Of a stretch of DNA of 64,000 nucleotides, positions 38,824 to 48,398 are shown in pieces. The notes beneath the pieces are model-generated. The model made no database searches. It worked only from the letters and a program-made list of their open reading frames with translations, and was not told where the DNA came from. This DNA comes from BPJO01 sp037189665 (lineage in GTDB: Bacteria > Planctomycetota > Phycisphaerae > Tepidisphaerales > Tepidisphaeraceae): positions 1-64,000 of the forward strand of contig JBBCIV010000128.1 in assembly GCA_037189665.1 (NCBI GenBank). The letters run 5' to 3'. A program made the position numbers and the translations under genes. Each line of letters starts with the position of its first letter. Position 1 is the stretch's first letter.

Positions 38824-39690
38824 ATGAAAAAGCGTATCTTCAGCTTCGCTGCTATTGCGGCCATGTGTGCGATGCCGGTCATCACCAATGCCGAAGATAA
38901 AACCGTCGGCGACCGCATCGACAAAGCCATCGATAAGGTCGGCGACGCCCTAACTAAGGATAGCGACGTCAACAACCCCTCCATGGCTCCCAAATTCCCT
39001 GCCGGCATTGAGTCCAAGGAAAACGACGACCTGGGCGATATTCGCGGCTCGCTGATCACCATCGTCAATCGCACGATGACGAAGGACGGCTTGGATGACG
39101 CCGTGTCCTACCTTGCCAATCAGGACCGCGACCGCATCAACAACCAGCGTGATGACGACGCCTACGAAGGCAAGCTGAACGGCCTGGTCGAACAGATCCG
39201 CGGTCTGTTCAAACAGAAATACGGCGAGGATTTCGACTTGCGCAGCGGCGCGTTCGACACCGCCACTGCGATCCAGCAAGGCGAAGTGAAGGATGCCGCC
39301 ACCGCCCGCGCCAACTGGCCGGTGCCCCTCATGGAAGGCAACATGACCCGGAACGTGTCAGATAGCCGCACCGCCGGCAACGACGATCCGAAATTCGAGA
39401 ACGGCCGCGACGTAGCGGTGGTTCGGTTCGCCGGAATGGACGACAAGGACGCCCTTGCCCTCTCCCTCCAGCATGAACTCCCGGATTACTGGGTGCTTGA
39501 CGTGCCGAATAACGTCAACGCCGACGGCCTCGTGAAAAGCCAGACCGAAGTGCTCACGAAATTGATCGAAAAGCAGGCCGACTGGCCGCAGACCAAGGAA
39601 GAGGCGTATCGCAAGATCTCCTACAAGATCCTGCACGGGTTCTTCACCGATACTGCCAAGGACCCGGTCGCCAATACCCCGCGTGATTAA
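38824..39690 (+). CDS. Exported protein of unknown function
   Basis: A 288-aa exported protein with a clear signal peptide (MKKRIFSFAAIAAMCAMPVITNA). The mature part is polar and rich in Asp and Lys, with VGDRIDKAIDKVGDALTKDS near its start, a helical middle, and a compact-looking C-terminal half (DVAVVRFAGMDDKDALALSL). No family is recognised and no catalytic motif stands out. AAAGGAG lies 6 bases before the ATG, so it should be well translated. It is divergent from the two-component operon and followed by a good terminator. Confidence 0.85.
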   Translation: MKKRIFSFAAIAAMCAMPVITNAEDKTVGDRIDKAIDKVGDALTKDSDVNNPSMAPKFPAGIESKENDDLGDIRGSLITIVNRTMTKDGLDDAVSYLANQDRDRINNQRDDDAYEGKLNGLVEQIRGLFKQKYGEDFDLRSGAFDTATAIQQGEVKDAATARANWPVPLMEGNMTRNVSDSRTAGNDDPKFENGRDVAVVRFAGMDDKDALALSLQHELPDYWVLDVPNNVNADGLVKSQTEVLTKLIEKQADWPQTKEEAYRKISYKILHGFFTDTAKDPVANTPRD

Positions 39691-39756
39691 CCCCCACGCG
39701 CGCGTGAGCGTGCGGAAGCGCGGGAAGGACTGCGACAATTTATCTTGCTTCTCCCA

Positions 39757-39790
39757 GCCCCAGAGGGTCCCGTCCTTCCCCCTCTGGGGC
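39757..39790 (+). terminator. Rho-independent-type terminator
   Basis: A perfect 11-bp GC-rich stem (GCCCCAGAGGG at 39757-39767, CCCTCTGGGGC at 39780-39790) with a 12-base loop follows the exported-protein gene by about 65 bp. The bases after it are pyrimidine-rich (CCTTCCATTTTC), giving a weak U-tract. Confidence 0.75.
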
Positions 39791-39863
39791 CCTTCCATTT
39801 TCATAGATCGTGAAAGCTGATTTTGGCAGAAAGTTTGTATTTTGTTCGGTATCATTTCATCTT

Positions 39864-41120
39864 GTGTCATCACTTCAACGCAAGCTTCAGGTGCTCGCCG
39901 ATGCCGCCAAATACGACGCGTCGTGCGCCTCCTCTGGCGCCCGGCGATCCGGCAACGCCAAGGGCATCGGACATACCACCGGCAGCGGCATCTGTCATTC
40001 CTACACGCCCGATGGTCGGTGCGTGTCATTGCTGAAAATCCTGCTCACCAACTTCTGCGTCTACGATTGCCAATATTGCGTCAACCGCGTGTCGTCCGAC
40101 ACGCCGCGCGAGCGGTTTACGATCGATGAGGTCGTCACGCTCACGCTGGAGTTTTACAGGCGCAACTACATCGAAGGCCTGTTCCTCTCCAGCGGCGTCA
40201 TCCAGAGCGCCGACTACACGATGGAACAACTCGTCGCCGTCGCACGCAAGCTGAGGACCAATCATTTTTATAACGGCTACATCCATCTGAAAGCCGTGCC
40301 TGGCGCAAGCGACGAGTTGCAGCGGCAGGCCGGGCTGTACGCCGACCGGCTGAGCGCGAACGTTGAGCTTCCCACCGCAGCCGACCTTCGGGCGTTGGCG
40401 CCCCAGAAGAAGCGAGACCAGATCGACCGCGCGATGGCGACCATCCGCCTTGGCATCGACGCCGCCGGCGATCGGACGCGCGCGGGCAAGCGTCCGCCCC
40501 GCTTCGCGCCCGGCGGACAGAGCACGCAGATGATCGTCGGCGCGACCCCCAGCGCCGACGCCGACATCCTCGCCACCGCCGACCGGCTTTATCGCGAGCA
40601 TCGGCTTCGCCGCGTGTATTACTCCGCCTATTCGCCCATCCCCCATGGCGACTTCCGCCTCCCCTCGCGATCGCCGCCGATGGTGCGCGAACACCGTCTC
40701 TACCAGGCCGACTGGCTGATTCGCTACTACGGCTTCGACGTCGCCGAGCTGACCACGCCCGCCGAGCGTGATCTGGATCTGCAGATCGATCCCAAGCTGG
40801 CATGGGCGTTGCGCAATCGGCATCGCTTCCCCGTCGACCTGAATTTCGGGCCGCGAGAGATGCTGCTTCGCGTTCCGGGACTCGGCGCGCGAAACGTCGA
40901 TCGCATCCTCCATTTGCGGCGCCTCCACCGCATCCGGCTCGACGATCTCGCCAAGCTGCGCGTCCCCCTTCGCAAGGCCCGGCCGTGGGTGCTCACCGAC
41001 GACTTCAATCCCGATGCGCTCCGCCTCGATCGGCATGACCTGCGCAGCCGCATCGTCAAACCGTCGCAGCAGATGGAGCTGTTCGACACCGTCGTTTCAT
41101 CGCGGAGCGGCGAGCTGTAA
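39864..41120 (+). CDS. Radical SAM protein, putative DNA modification/repair
   Basis: A 418-aa radical SAM enzyme of the family paired with UDG/DUF4130 proteins (TIGR03916 type). It has the conserved opening KLQVLADAAKYDASCASSG, then the cluster-binding CVYDCQYC encoded at 40056-40079, GLFLSSGVIQSADYTMEQ, and a C-terminal helix-hairpin-helix (MLLRVPGLGARNVDRIL) suited to DNA binding. The GTG at 39864 matches the family N-terminus; a GTG at 39810 is also possible and neither has a good ribosome-binding site. The stop is 19 bp before the partner gene. Confidence 0.88.
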   Translation: MSSLQRKLQVLADAAKYDASCASSGARRSGNAKGIGHTTGSGICHSYTPDGRCVSLLKILLTNFCVYDCQYCVNRVSSDTPRERFTIDEVVTLTLEFYRRNYIEGLFLSSGVIQSADYTMEQLVAVARKLRTNHFYNGYIHLKAVPGASDELQRQAGLYADRLSANVELPTAADLRALAPQKKRDQIDRAMATIRLGIDAAGDRTRAGKRPPRFAPGGQSTQMIVGATPSADADILATADRLYREHRLRRVYYSAYSPIPHGDFRLPSRSPPMVREHRLYQADWLIRYYGFDVAELTTPAERDLDLQIDPKLAWALRNRHRFPVDLNFGPREMLLRVPGLGARNVDRILHLRRLHRIRLDDLAKLRVPLRKARPWVLTDDFNPDALRLDRHDLRSRIVKPSQQMELFDTVVSSRSGEL

Positions 41121-41139
41121 AGCAAGCGGGCCCACAACC

Positions 41140-42555
<1,416 letters not shown>

Positions 42556-42610
42556 ATTTCACCCGGGCGGCGTCGCGCCTACAATGCGGATCAGCAAGGA
42601 GTTTGGCTGG

Positions 42611-43282
42611 ATGGCAGAACGACGATCAGGATTTTCCTGTGACGGCGATCACGACGACGACGACGGAGGCCTCGGCGCTGCCGACACCGCTTCGCTCAAG
42701 CCCGCGCGCGTCGATATCCCCCGCATCGAAAAAGCGGTTCGCGAAATCCTGATCGCGGTTGGCGAAGACCCGAATCGCGAAGGGCTGATCAAAACGCCCA
42801 ACCGCGTCGCCCGCGCCTACGGCGAACTGATGGCGGGCCTGCAGGACGATCCGAAGCGGCACCTCAAGACCGTCTTCACCGAGGAGTACGACGAAGTCGT
42901 GCTGCTGCGCGACATCGAGTTTCACAGCCTCTGCGAACATCACCTGCTCCCCTTCACCGGCCGGGCGCACGTCGCGTACCTGCCGGACGGGAAAGTGGTC
43001 GGCCTGTCGAAGCTCGCCCGCCTGGTCGAAGGCTACGCCCGCCGCCCGCAGGTGCAGGAACGACTGACGACGCAGATCGCCGACGCGCTGATGGAAGAGC
43101 TCGCCCCGATCGGCGCCGCCTGCGTCATCGAGGCCACGCACACCTGCATGACCATCCGCGGCGCCAAGAAGCACGGCAGTACCATGGTCACGAGCGCCCT
43201 GCGCGGCATCTTCAAGGAAAACCCCTCTTCCCGCGCCGAAATCCTCACGCTCATGTATAGCGACGGCCCGCGCAAGCCTTGA
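42611..43282 (+). CDS. folE: GTP cyclohydrolase I
   Basis: A 223-aa enzyme that converts GTP to dihydroneopterin triphosphate, the first step toward folate and related pterins. An acidic N-terminal stretch (GDHDDDDGG) precedes the core: LLIKTPNRVARAY-type start (GLIKTPNRVARAYGEL), zinc ligands in SLCEHHLLPF, GLSKLARLVEGYARRPQVQE and the third zinc Cys in ATHTCMTIRG. AAGGAG at 42596-42601, 9 bases upstream, decides the start; an ATG at 42584 would add 9 residues. Confidence 0.96.
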   Translation: MAERRSGFSCDGDHDDDDGGLGAADTASLKPARVDIPRIEKAVREILIAVGEDPNREGLIKTPNRVARAYGELMAGLQDDPKRHLKTVFTEEYDEVVLLRDIEFHSLCEHHLLPFTGRAHVAYLPDGKVVGLSKLARLVEGYARRPQVQERLTTQIADALMEELAPIGAACVIEATHTCMTIRGAKKHGSTMVTSALRGIFKENPSSRAEILTLMYSDGPRKP

Positions 43283-43300
43283 TCTGTAAGAGATTCACCA

Positions 43301-43440
43301 TGGACACACACGGAAGACGTGGAGAGCGTCCCCAAGGTAGCACGGGCGTCTCGCCCGTGAACGTCTTCGACAGAACAGCAATAAACAGCGCATCTCCCCT
43401 GCCACTCCAAGGCGCTCTCCATGTCCTCCGTGCCTCAGTG
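43301..43440. repeat. Nested fold-back element downstream of folE
   Basis: Outer arms 43301-43328 and 43413-43440 are imperfect inverted copies (GGAAGACGTGGAGAGCG against CGCTCTCCATGTCCTCC). Inside is a perfect 8-bp hairpin, CACGGGCG-TCT-CGCCCGTG, at 43341-43359. It fills the gap between convergent folE and the metallophosphoesterase. Similar hairpins are, from memory, dispersed in planctomycete and verrucomicrobial genomes; a copy count is needed. Confidence 0.8.
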
Positions 43441-43450
43441 TTAAACCCAT

Positions 43451-44344
43451 TCAAACCAAAGCCGACCGCAACGTAAAAACTGTGATCTCCGGCCGCGCGT
43501 TGAAACGCAGTCGGTACGAATAGCCCAGCCCGCGATTCACGTAGAGCGTGCGTGACGGCCCGATTTCATATTGACCCGAGGTGTAGCGTTTGTTGATGAC
43601 GGGCAGGATCGGCGCCGGCAGGAACGGCGGGCGGCATTGTCCGCCGTGCGTGTGGCCGGATAGCACCCAGCCGCGAAAGGCCGACCACTCCCGCCCGTCC
43701 ACGCCGTCAGGGTTATGACACATTGCGATCGTCGCGCTATCCTTCGGAATGAGCGCAAGCGCTCCCCTACCGTCATAGGTGGGCGACCACAGGTCGTCCA
43801 CGCCCAGGATGGCGAGCCCGCCGATCGTGCGGTGCTGGTTCCGCAGCACGCCGATGCCGCAATCGCTCAGCCGTTCAGACAGCGCTGCGCCGACGAGGGT
43901 GTTGTCCCAGCTTCTGCCGAAATCGTGGTTGCCAAGCACCGCATAGGCTCCGCCGGGAGGGATGCGCATGCGCCGCATGACGCGCCACACGTCGTCTACG
44001 CGTTCGCCGGCATGGGCGGTCTGGAAGTCGCCGGTGATGAGCAGCAGGTCGGGGGCGAGCGCGTCGATCGTCTCGAATGCCGATAGCAGATACGCGTTGC
44101 TCACCTGTGGGCCGACGTGCAGATCGCTGATCTGCACCACGCGCTTGCCCTCCCATCGCGCCGGCAGGCGTTCCAGCGGCATGTCGATGTGCGTCACCTC
44201 CACCCAGTGCGGCTCGACGCCGACGGCGTATCCCCCCAAACACGCCGCCGACACCAGCCCAGCGCCCGCCAACCGCAGAAACCCCCGCCGCGAAAAGATC
44301 CGACGGACCAGACGAGGCTTGCATTGCGATTGCGTTAATTCCAT
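43451..44344 (-). CDS. Tat-exported metallophosphoesterase
   Basis: A 297-aa calcineurin-like phosphoesterase exported folded. A twin-arginine signal (RRIFSRRGFLRLAGAGLVSAA) opens the protein. Metal-binding motifs follow in order: VVQISDLHVGP (D-x-H), LLITGDFQ (GD), AVLGNHDFG (GNHD), MCHNPDG and LSGHTHGGQ (GHTH). This matches YaeI-like enzymes, some acting on membrane lipids such as lipid A precursors. The start at 44344 is set just before the Tat motif. The hairpin at 44498-44534 lies upstream. Confidence 0.9.
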   Translation of the reverse strand: MELTQSQCKPRLVRRIFSRRGFLRLAGAGLVSAACLGGYAVGVEPHWVEVTHIDMPLERLPARWEGKRVVQISDLHVGPQVSNAYLLSAFETIDALAPDLLLITGDFQTAHAGERVDDVWRVMRRMRIPPGGAYAVLGNHDFGRSWDNTLVGAALSERLSDCGIGVLRNQHRTIGGLAILGVDDLWSPTYDGRGALALIPKDSATIAMCHNPDGVDGREWSAFRGWVLSGHTHGGQCRPPFLPAPILPVINKRYTSGQYEIGPSRTLYVNRGLGYSYRLRFNARPEITVFTLRSALV

Positions 44345-44497
44345 AACACCAATAACTCTACAAAATAGAGTATTTGTGTCAAGAAGAGTTTCTGGGATTT
44401 TTCTCGATCTTTTGCCTGATCTTTCGATTTGGAGATGAAAAAGTTCTGCCCCGGATACCGCAGGCCGCAAACCCGGAACGGCCAGCAACGGAACCGA

Positions 44498-44534
44498 ATT
44501 ATCATATCAGTTCTAATAAAACTGATATGATAAT
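44498..44534. terminator. Perfect 14-bp hairpin, second copy of a shared palindrome
   Basis: The arms ATTATCATATCAGT (44498-44511) and ACTGATATGATAAT (44521-44534) pair perfectly around a 9-base loop. It lies about 75 bp after the VOC gene on the minus strand, so it may terminate that transcript. The arm matches the hairpin at 4105-4142 at 13 of 14 positions. No U-tract follows. The rest of 44345-44607 holds no gene. Confidence 0.7.
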
Positions 44535-44607
44535 AAAAGCCGTCGCCCACACGCGGTTTTCACTTGTGCCGATCCGCGTTCATCTGGCACGCCTTTCATC
44601 CGGCCTC

Positions 44608-45105
44608 TTACCCGTCATACGCGCGCCTCAACGCCGCAATGTCGAGCTTCTTCATCGTGAACATCGCGTTCATCGCGCGTTCGTAGCCGGGCGAGGTATG
44701 GTCGGCGAGCATGCCGACGAACTCGCGCGGAACGACCTGCCACGAGACGCCGAACTGGTCTTTCAGCCAGCCGCACTGCTGTGCGTTCAAGTCGCCGCCG
44801 GCGGAGAGTTCGGACCAGTAGTAGTCGATTTCCGGCTGGTCATCGCAAAGAACCTGGAACGAGATCGCCTCGTTGAACTTAAAGTGCGGACCACCGTTGA
44901 GCGCGGTGAATGGCTGGCCGTCGAGCTCGAAGTCGATGGTCATGACCGACCCCGGCTTGCGGCCGTGGATCTCGACGCCGGCGTTGCCGTAGCGCGACAC
45001 CGTGTTGATCCGCGAATTCCGAAACACCGACACGTAAAACGCCGCCGCCACTTCGGCCTGGTCATCGAACCAAAGACACGGCGAAATCTTCAACACGCTG
45101 GCCAT
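44608..45105 (-). CDS. VOC-superfamily protein (PhnB-like)
   Basis: A 165-aa small protein of the PhnB / 3-demethylubiquinone-methyltransferase-like branch of the vicinal oxygen chelate fold. Typical features are ISPCLWFDDQAEVAAAFYVSVF at the N-terminus, VMTIDFELDGQPFTALNGGP in the middle and CGWLKDQFGVSWQVVP near the end. These proteins often lack a known substrate. The start at 45105 has GGAGG just upstream; a longer reading from 45234 is unlikely. Confidence 0.9.
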   Translation of the reverse strand: MASVLKISPCLWFDDQAEVAAAFYVSVFRNSRINTVSRYGNAGVEIHGRKPGSVMTIDFELDGQPFTALNGGPHFKFNEAISFQVLCDDQPEIDYYWSELSAGGDLNAQQCGWLKDQFGVSWQVVPREFVGMLADHTSPGYERAMNAMFTMKKLDIAALRRAYDG

Positions 45106-45225
45106 CGCGAAACCTCCTGATACGCGTACACGAGAATCGTAGCGCGCAGACAAGCAGGATTGCATTAGGAAATGCTGCGGAAAAATCGGTCGCGCACTCG
45201 CACGTCGAAAGGAGGCTTTCAGAAA

Positions 45226-45257
45226 TCCCCCCACGTCGCCCTGACGACGTGGGGGGA
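45226..45257 (-). terminator. Strong terminator after the pseudopilin gene
   Basis: A perfect 13-bp stem (45226-45238 with 45245-45257) and a 6-base loop follow the minus-strand pseudopilin gene by 22 bp. In that direction the stem ends in GGGGGGA or its complement and is followed by TTTCTG, a short U-rich run. Confidence 0.8.
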
Positions 45258-45279
45258 CCGGCGGAGGCCGCGCGTCGCA

Positions 45280-46137
45280 TCAGTCTTCGGGAGCGAAGTG
45301 CTCGTCGGTGCTGATGTCGTTATCGCTGTCGATGTTTCCCAGCCGGTGCAGTTTCAACAACGCCGGGGAAATGCTGAAAGCGCCGGTGAGCGTGGGGCGC
45401 GTCTTGTTGGGCAAGGTCGTGAAATAGTGGGGCCGAATCGATTCGGCATGGCCATCAAGGAAGCCGACGCTGCCGAGCCCGCCGTGGCGTCCGTGGAAGT
45501 TGGGTTCGGGGGTGTACTGGCTTCCGCCGCGCTGATAGCCGCTGGACGGATATCCCCACGGCACGCGATCAACCTGCCCGCTGGCGTAGCGCGCCGAATC
45601 CCAGATGGCGGCCTTTTTCGAGCTGTTCTTGAACTTTACAAGTTTACGGCCAAGCGACGTGGAATTCGTAATATCGCTGCCGCAGTAGTCGTTATACGCG
45701 TATGCCGTCGGGCCGTAGCCGGGCCGAAGCATGGTTTCGACGTGCGTGAACGACGGGCACCCGCCGACGCTCGCCTGGCCCCAATATCGGTGAAGCGGCG
45801 ACGCCTCGGCGTAGAACGTACCGGTCGTCACGTTCGGCGACGCCCCAGGCCCGTATGCCCCGCCGTACCAGCGAACGGCCACCAGCCAATTTGTGCCGTT
45901 GATGTTGAACGTCGAATTGCCGCTCGACGTCGGAGGGAGAAACCCCTTGTTGTCGTTGGCGTACATGTGCAGTGCAAGGTTGATCTGCTTGAGGTTCGAC
46001 AGGCACTTGCTGGAGCGGGCGGCCTCCCTGGCCTTGCCCAGCACGGGCAACAGGATGCTGATCAACATCGCGATAATTCCGATGACGACAAGCAATTCGA
46101 CAAGCGTAAACGCGAATGAAGAACGACGGCGGAACAT
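45280..46137 (-). CDS. Type II pseudopilin-like protein (planctomycete type)
   Basis: A 285-aa exported protein with a prepilin N-terminus: basic leader MFRRRSSFA, then FTLVELLVVIGIIAMLISILLP, cleaved before the Phe. CLSNLKQINLALHMYANDN and the C-terminal FLDGHAESIRP match the large planctomycete family of prepilin-cleavage proteins. Their role is not settled; many are thought to be pilus or secretion components. The gene is divergent from the PepSY gene and followed by a strong terminator. Confidence 0.92.
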   Translation of the reverse strand: MFRRRSSFAFTLVELLVVIGIIAMLISILLPVLGKAREAARSSKCLSNLKQINLALHMYANDNKGFLPPTSSGNSTFNINGTNWLVAVRWYGGAYGPGASPNVTTGTFYAEASPLHRYWGQASVGGCPSFTHVETMLRPGYGPTAYAYNDYCGSDITNSTSLGRKLVKFKNSSKKAAIWDSARYASGQVDRVPWGYPSSGYQRGGSQYTPEPNFHGRHGGLGSVGFLDGHAESIRPHYFTTLPNKTRPTLTGAFSISPALLKLHRLGNIDSDNDISTDEHFAPED

Positions 46138-46196
46138 AAGTTTCTCCTAAAACCGGATCAGAGTTTCTCGATCTGCGACGCCATGTCAATTGTAAT

Positions 46197-46211
46197 TGAG
46201 ATTCAGTCTCT
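46197..46211. promoter_or_regulatory. Putative Fur-type operator
   Basis: TGAGATTCAGTCTCT resembles the 7-1-7 Fur box and agrees at 12 of 15 positions with TGAGAATGAGTCTCA upstream of the CbiX-like gene. It sits 14 bp before the PepSY start and about 60 bp before the divergent pseudopilin start. Confidence 0.55.
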
Positions 46212-46225
46212 ATATTTTATGTCAC

Positions 46226-47488
46226 ATGGTTCGACGACTGGGCTACTGGATGTACCGCTGGCACGCATGGGCGGGGCTGATCAGCGGCGTTTTTCTAATC
46301 ATCATCTGTGTCAGTGGATCGGTGGCGGTGTTCAAACCCGAGTTACAGCGGGCGCTGGACTGGGGCGACTATAAGTTCAACGTTGTTCCTGCTGGCCAGC
46401 CCATCACCCCCGCCCAGGCGCTGGCGGCCGCCGAGTCGCACTATCCCGGCCGAAATATCTCCACGCTACACCTGCCCGCCCTTCCCGGCACGATCTACAG
46501 CCACGGCCCCACCTACGCCGTTCGCGTCGGCGGCAATAAGCAAACGCCGGCGGTCGATGCGCTGGTTGATCCCTACCTGGGCAAAGTCGTGGCGGAAACG
46601 CGGCTGAACCAAGGTTGGGGACAGTGGTTGAGACAACTGCACTTACGACTGCTATACGGATCGTTCTGGGGACGATGGGTGGTCGGCTTTTTCGGGATCG
46701 TGCTGACGTTCGCCGTCATCAGCGGACTGGTGATCTACACGCGCTTCAACGCCGGCCAATGGAAGCCGAAGTTGAGATTGAACAAGGGCTCGCGCATCCT
46801 GTGGGCCGACCTTCATAAGCTCGTCGGCATCGGCGCGCTGGCGTTCAACCTGATCTTCGGCATAACCGGCGCCGTGCTGGGGTTGGAAACGCTCTACGCG
46901 CGATACGCAAACGCATCGACCGCGCCAACTACGCAGGCCGCCCAGGCCGCCCAGGCCGTCCAGACCGTCCAGGCCGACGACGCCAAGGAAACCGATTCCG
47001 CCGACGCCCAGGATAGGAAGGCGAAGCGGATCGCCGCCCTTCCAGAGGGAATGCTCGAGTCGTGCATCGCCCAGGCCAGCGTATTGATACCCGGCAGCAC
47101 GCCGTCCGCCGTCGATCTTCAGCACAAGCGGAACGGGACGATCCGCGTGCGCGTCGAGCATCCGGCATCGGCGTTGATCGCCGAAAACAAAAGCAGCGTG
47201 ACGTTCAACGCCTCAACCGGCGAGGCGATCCGCGTGCGCGACGCCTCGCGATCCGGCGCCGCCGAACGGTTGTACCTGTCGATGGAGCCGCTGCACTTCG
47301 GGCGCCTCGGCGGCTGGATGTGGGTCAAGCTACTCTGGGGCCTGAGGGGGCGGACCGGCGGCATTCTGTCGATCAGCGGCTACGCGATCTACGTGCTTCG
47401 CTGGTGGAAGAAAAAGCGCCCCAGCCGCGTAGTCGTACCGACGGAGCGCAACGCACCGGCGGCGATCGAGCCGGCGTGCGCACAGTGA
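46226..47488 (+). CDS. PepSY-associated transmembrane protein (iron-uptake type)
   Basis: A 420-aa inner-membrane protein of the PepSY_TM family, often linked to reduction or release of siderophore iron. It opens MVRRLGYWMYRWHAWAGLISGVFLI, a typical start with conserved His, and has further helices at GSFWGRWVVGFFGIVLTFAVIS and LVGIGALAFNLIFGITGAVLG. A final helix with basic tail (YAIYVLRWWKKKRPSR) closes it. A 9-bp coding repeat (AQAAQAAQAVQTVQAD) lies in a periplasmic loop. The preceding Fur-like operator fits an iron role. Confidence 0.88.
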   Translation: MVRRLGYWMYRWHAWAGLISGVFLIIICVSGSVAVFKPELQRALDWGDYKFNVVPAGQPITPAQALAAAESHYPGRNISTLHLPALPGTIYSHGPTYAVRVGGNKQTPAVDALVDPYLGKVVAETRLNQGWGQWLRQLHLRLLYGSFWGRWVVGFFGIVLTFAVISGLVIYTRFNAGQWKPKLRLNKGSRILWADLHKLVGIGALAFNLIFGITGAVLGLETLYARYANASTAPTTQAAQAAQAVQTVQADDAKETDSADAQDRKAKRIAALPEGMLESCIAQASVLIPGSTPSAVDLQHKRNGTIRVRVEHPASALIAENKSSVTFNASTGEAIRVRDASRSGAAERLYLSMEPLHFGRLGGWMWVKLLWGLRGRTGGILSISGYAIYVLRWWKKKRPSRVVVPTERNAPAAIEPACAQ

Positions 47489-47513
47489 ATAAAGGCGTTT
47501 CGGCGCGCCCCCT

Positions 47514-48308
47514 CTACAGCCCCCACGTCGCCCGGCCGTCAGTGAGGACGTCGACGCCGTTTTCGGTGACGGCGATCGTGTGTTCGAAGTGGCAGGCCAT
47601 GCTGCGGTCGGCGGTGATGATCGTCCAGGCGTCCTCAAGCTGCAGCACCTCGCGATCGCCGACGACGACCATGGGTTCGACCGCCAGCGTCATGCCTTGT
47701 CGCAGCTTGAAATCGCTTCGTAATTGCTCGGCGGTGACGAAGTTAGGGACCTTTGGGTCTTCGTGCATCCGCTTGCCCACGCCGTGGCCGACAAACTCGC
47801 GAACGATGTTGAAGCCGTTGGACTCGACCTTGTGCTGGATCAGCCGGGCGATCTCGCTCCACAGCTTGCCAGGCTTGATGAGCGAGAGCGCCAACGTCAG
47901 CGCTTCGCGCGTCACGTTGAGCAGCTTTTCGTTCTCCGGCGACGGCGTCCCCACGGGCACGGTGATGGCGGTGTCGGCACAGTAGCCATCGACGTAAGGC
48001 GCGATATCCAGCGTGACCAGATCGCCTTCCTTCAGCCGGCGCGGGCCCGGAATACCGTGGACGATCTCCTCGTTCACGGAGATGCACGTCTCGGCAGGAT
48101 AGCCTTCGCCGGGCTTGTAGGTCGGATAGTTTTTCGACAGGCCGACTGCGCCGTGTTTCTGAAGCTCGATCTTGGCAATCTGGTTGAGCTCGGCGGTCGT
48201 GATGCCGGGACGCACCGCGGCGGCCATTTTTTTCAGGATCTGCGACCCGATATGGCCGCAGCGACGCATCATCTCAATTTCGCGGCGTGATTTGATGATG
48301 ATGGGCAT
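47514..48308 (-). CDS. map: Methionine aminopeptidase, type I
   Basis: A 264-aa enzyme that removes the initiator Met from new proteins. The five metal ligands are present: LDIAPYVDGYCADT (two Asp), FVGHGVGKRMHEDP (His), LAVEPMVV (Glu) and HFEHTIAVTENG (Glu). It is the last gene of the ribosomal-protein cluster, after secY, without the adenylate kinase gene often found between them. It is convergent with the PepSY gene. Confidence 0.96.
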   Translation of the reverse strand: MPIIIKSRREIEMMRRCGHIGSQILKKMAAAVRPGITTAELNQIAKIELQKHGAVGLSKNYPTYKPGEGYPAETCISVNEEIVHGIPGPRRLKEGDLVTLDIAPYVDGYCADTAITVPVGTPSPENEKLLNVTREALTLALSLIKPGKLWSEIARLIQHKVESNGFNIVREFVGHGVGKRMHEDPKVPNFVTAEQLRSDFKLRQGMTLAVEPMVVVGDREVLQLEDAWTIITADRSMACHFEHTIAVTENGVDVLTDGRATWGL

Positions 48309-48317
48309 GATGAAACA

Positions 48318-48388
48318 GAACGGCGAACGATGAACGCGGAACGATGAAACACGTGAGTTGTGCGTTCGTCGATCCGCGTTCGTCGTTC
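48318..48388. repeat. Heptamer fold-back between secY and map
   Basis: Left arm 7-bp units: GAACGGC, GAACGAT, GAACGCG, GAACGAT, GAAACAC at 48318-48352. The right arm (48364-48388) carries the same family inverted. Of 24 aligned pairs 20 match, and two mismatches would be G-U pairs in RNA. It lies in the secY-map spacer. Confidence 0.82.
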
Positions 48389-48398
48389 TTCGCTTTCC

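Noticed and set aside
44498..44534. Classical rho-independent terminator
   Set aside because: The stem is perfect but AT-rich and no U-tract follows in either direction, so it is listed with caution and as a shared palindrome.
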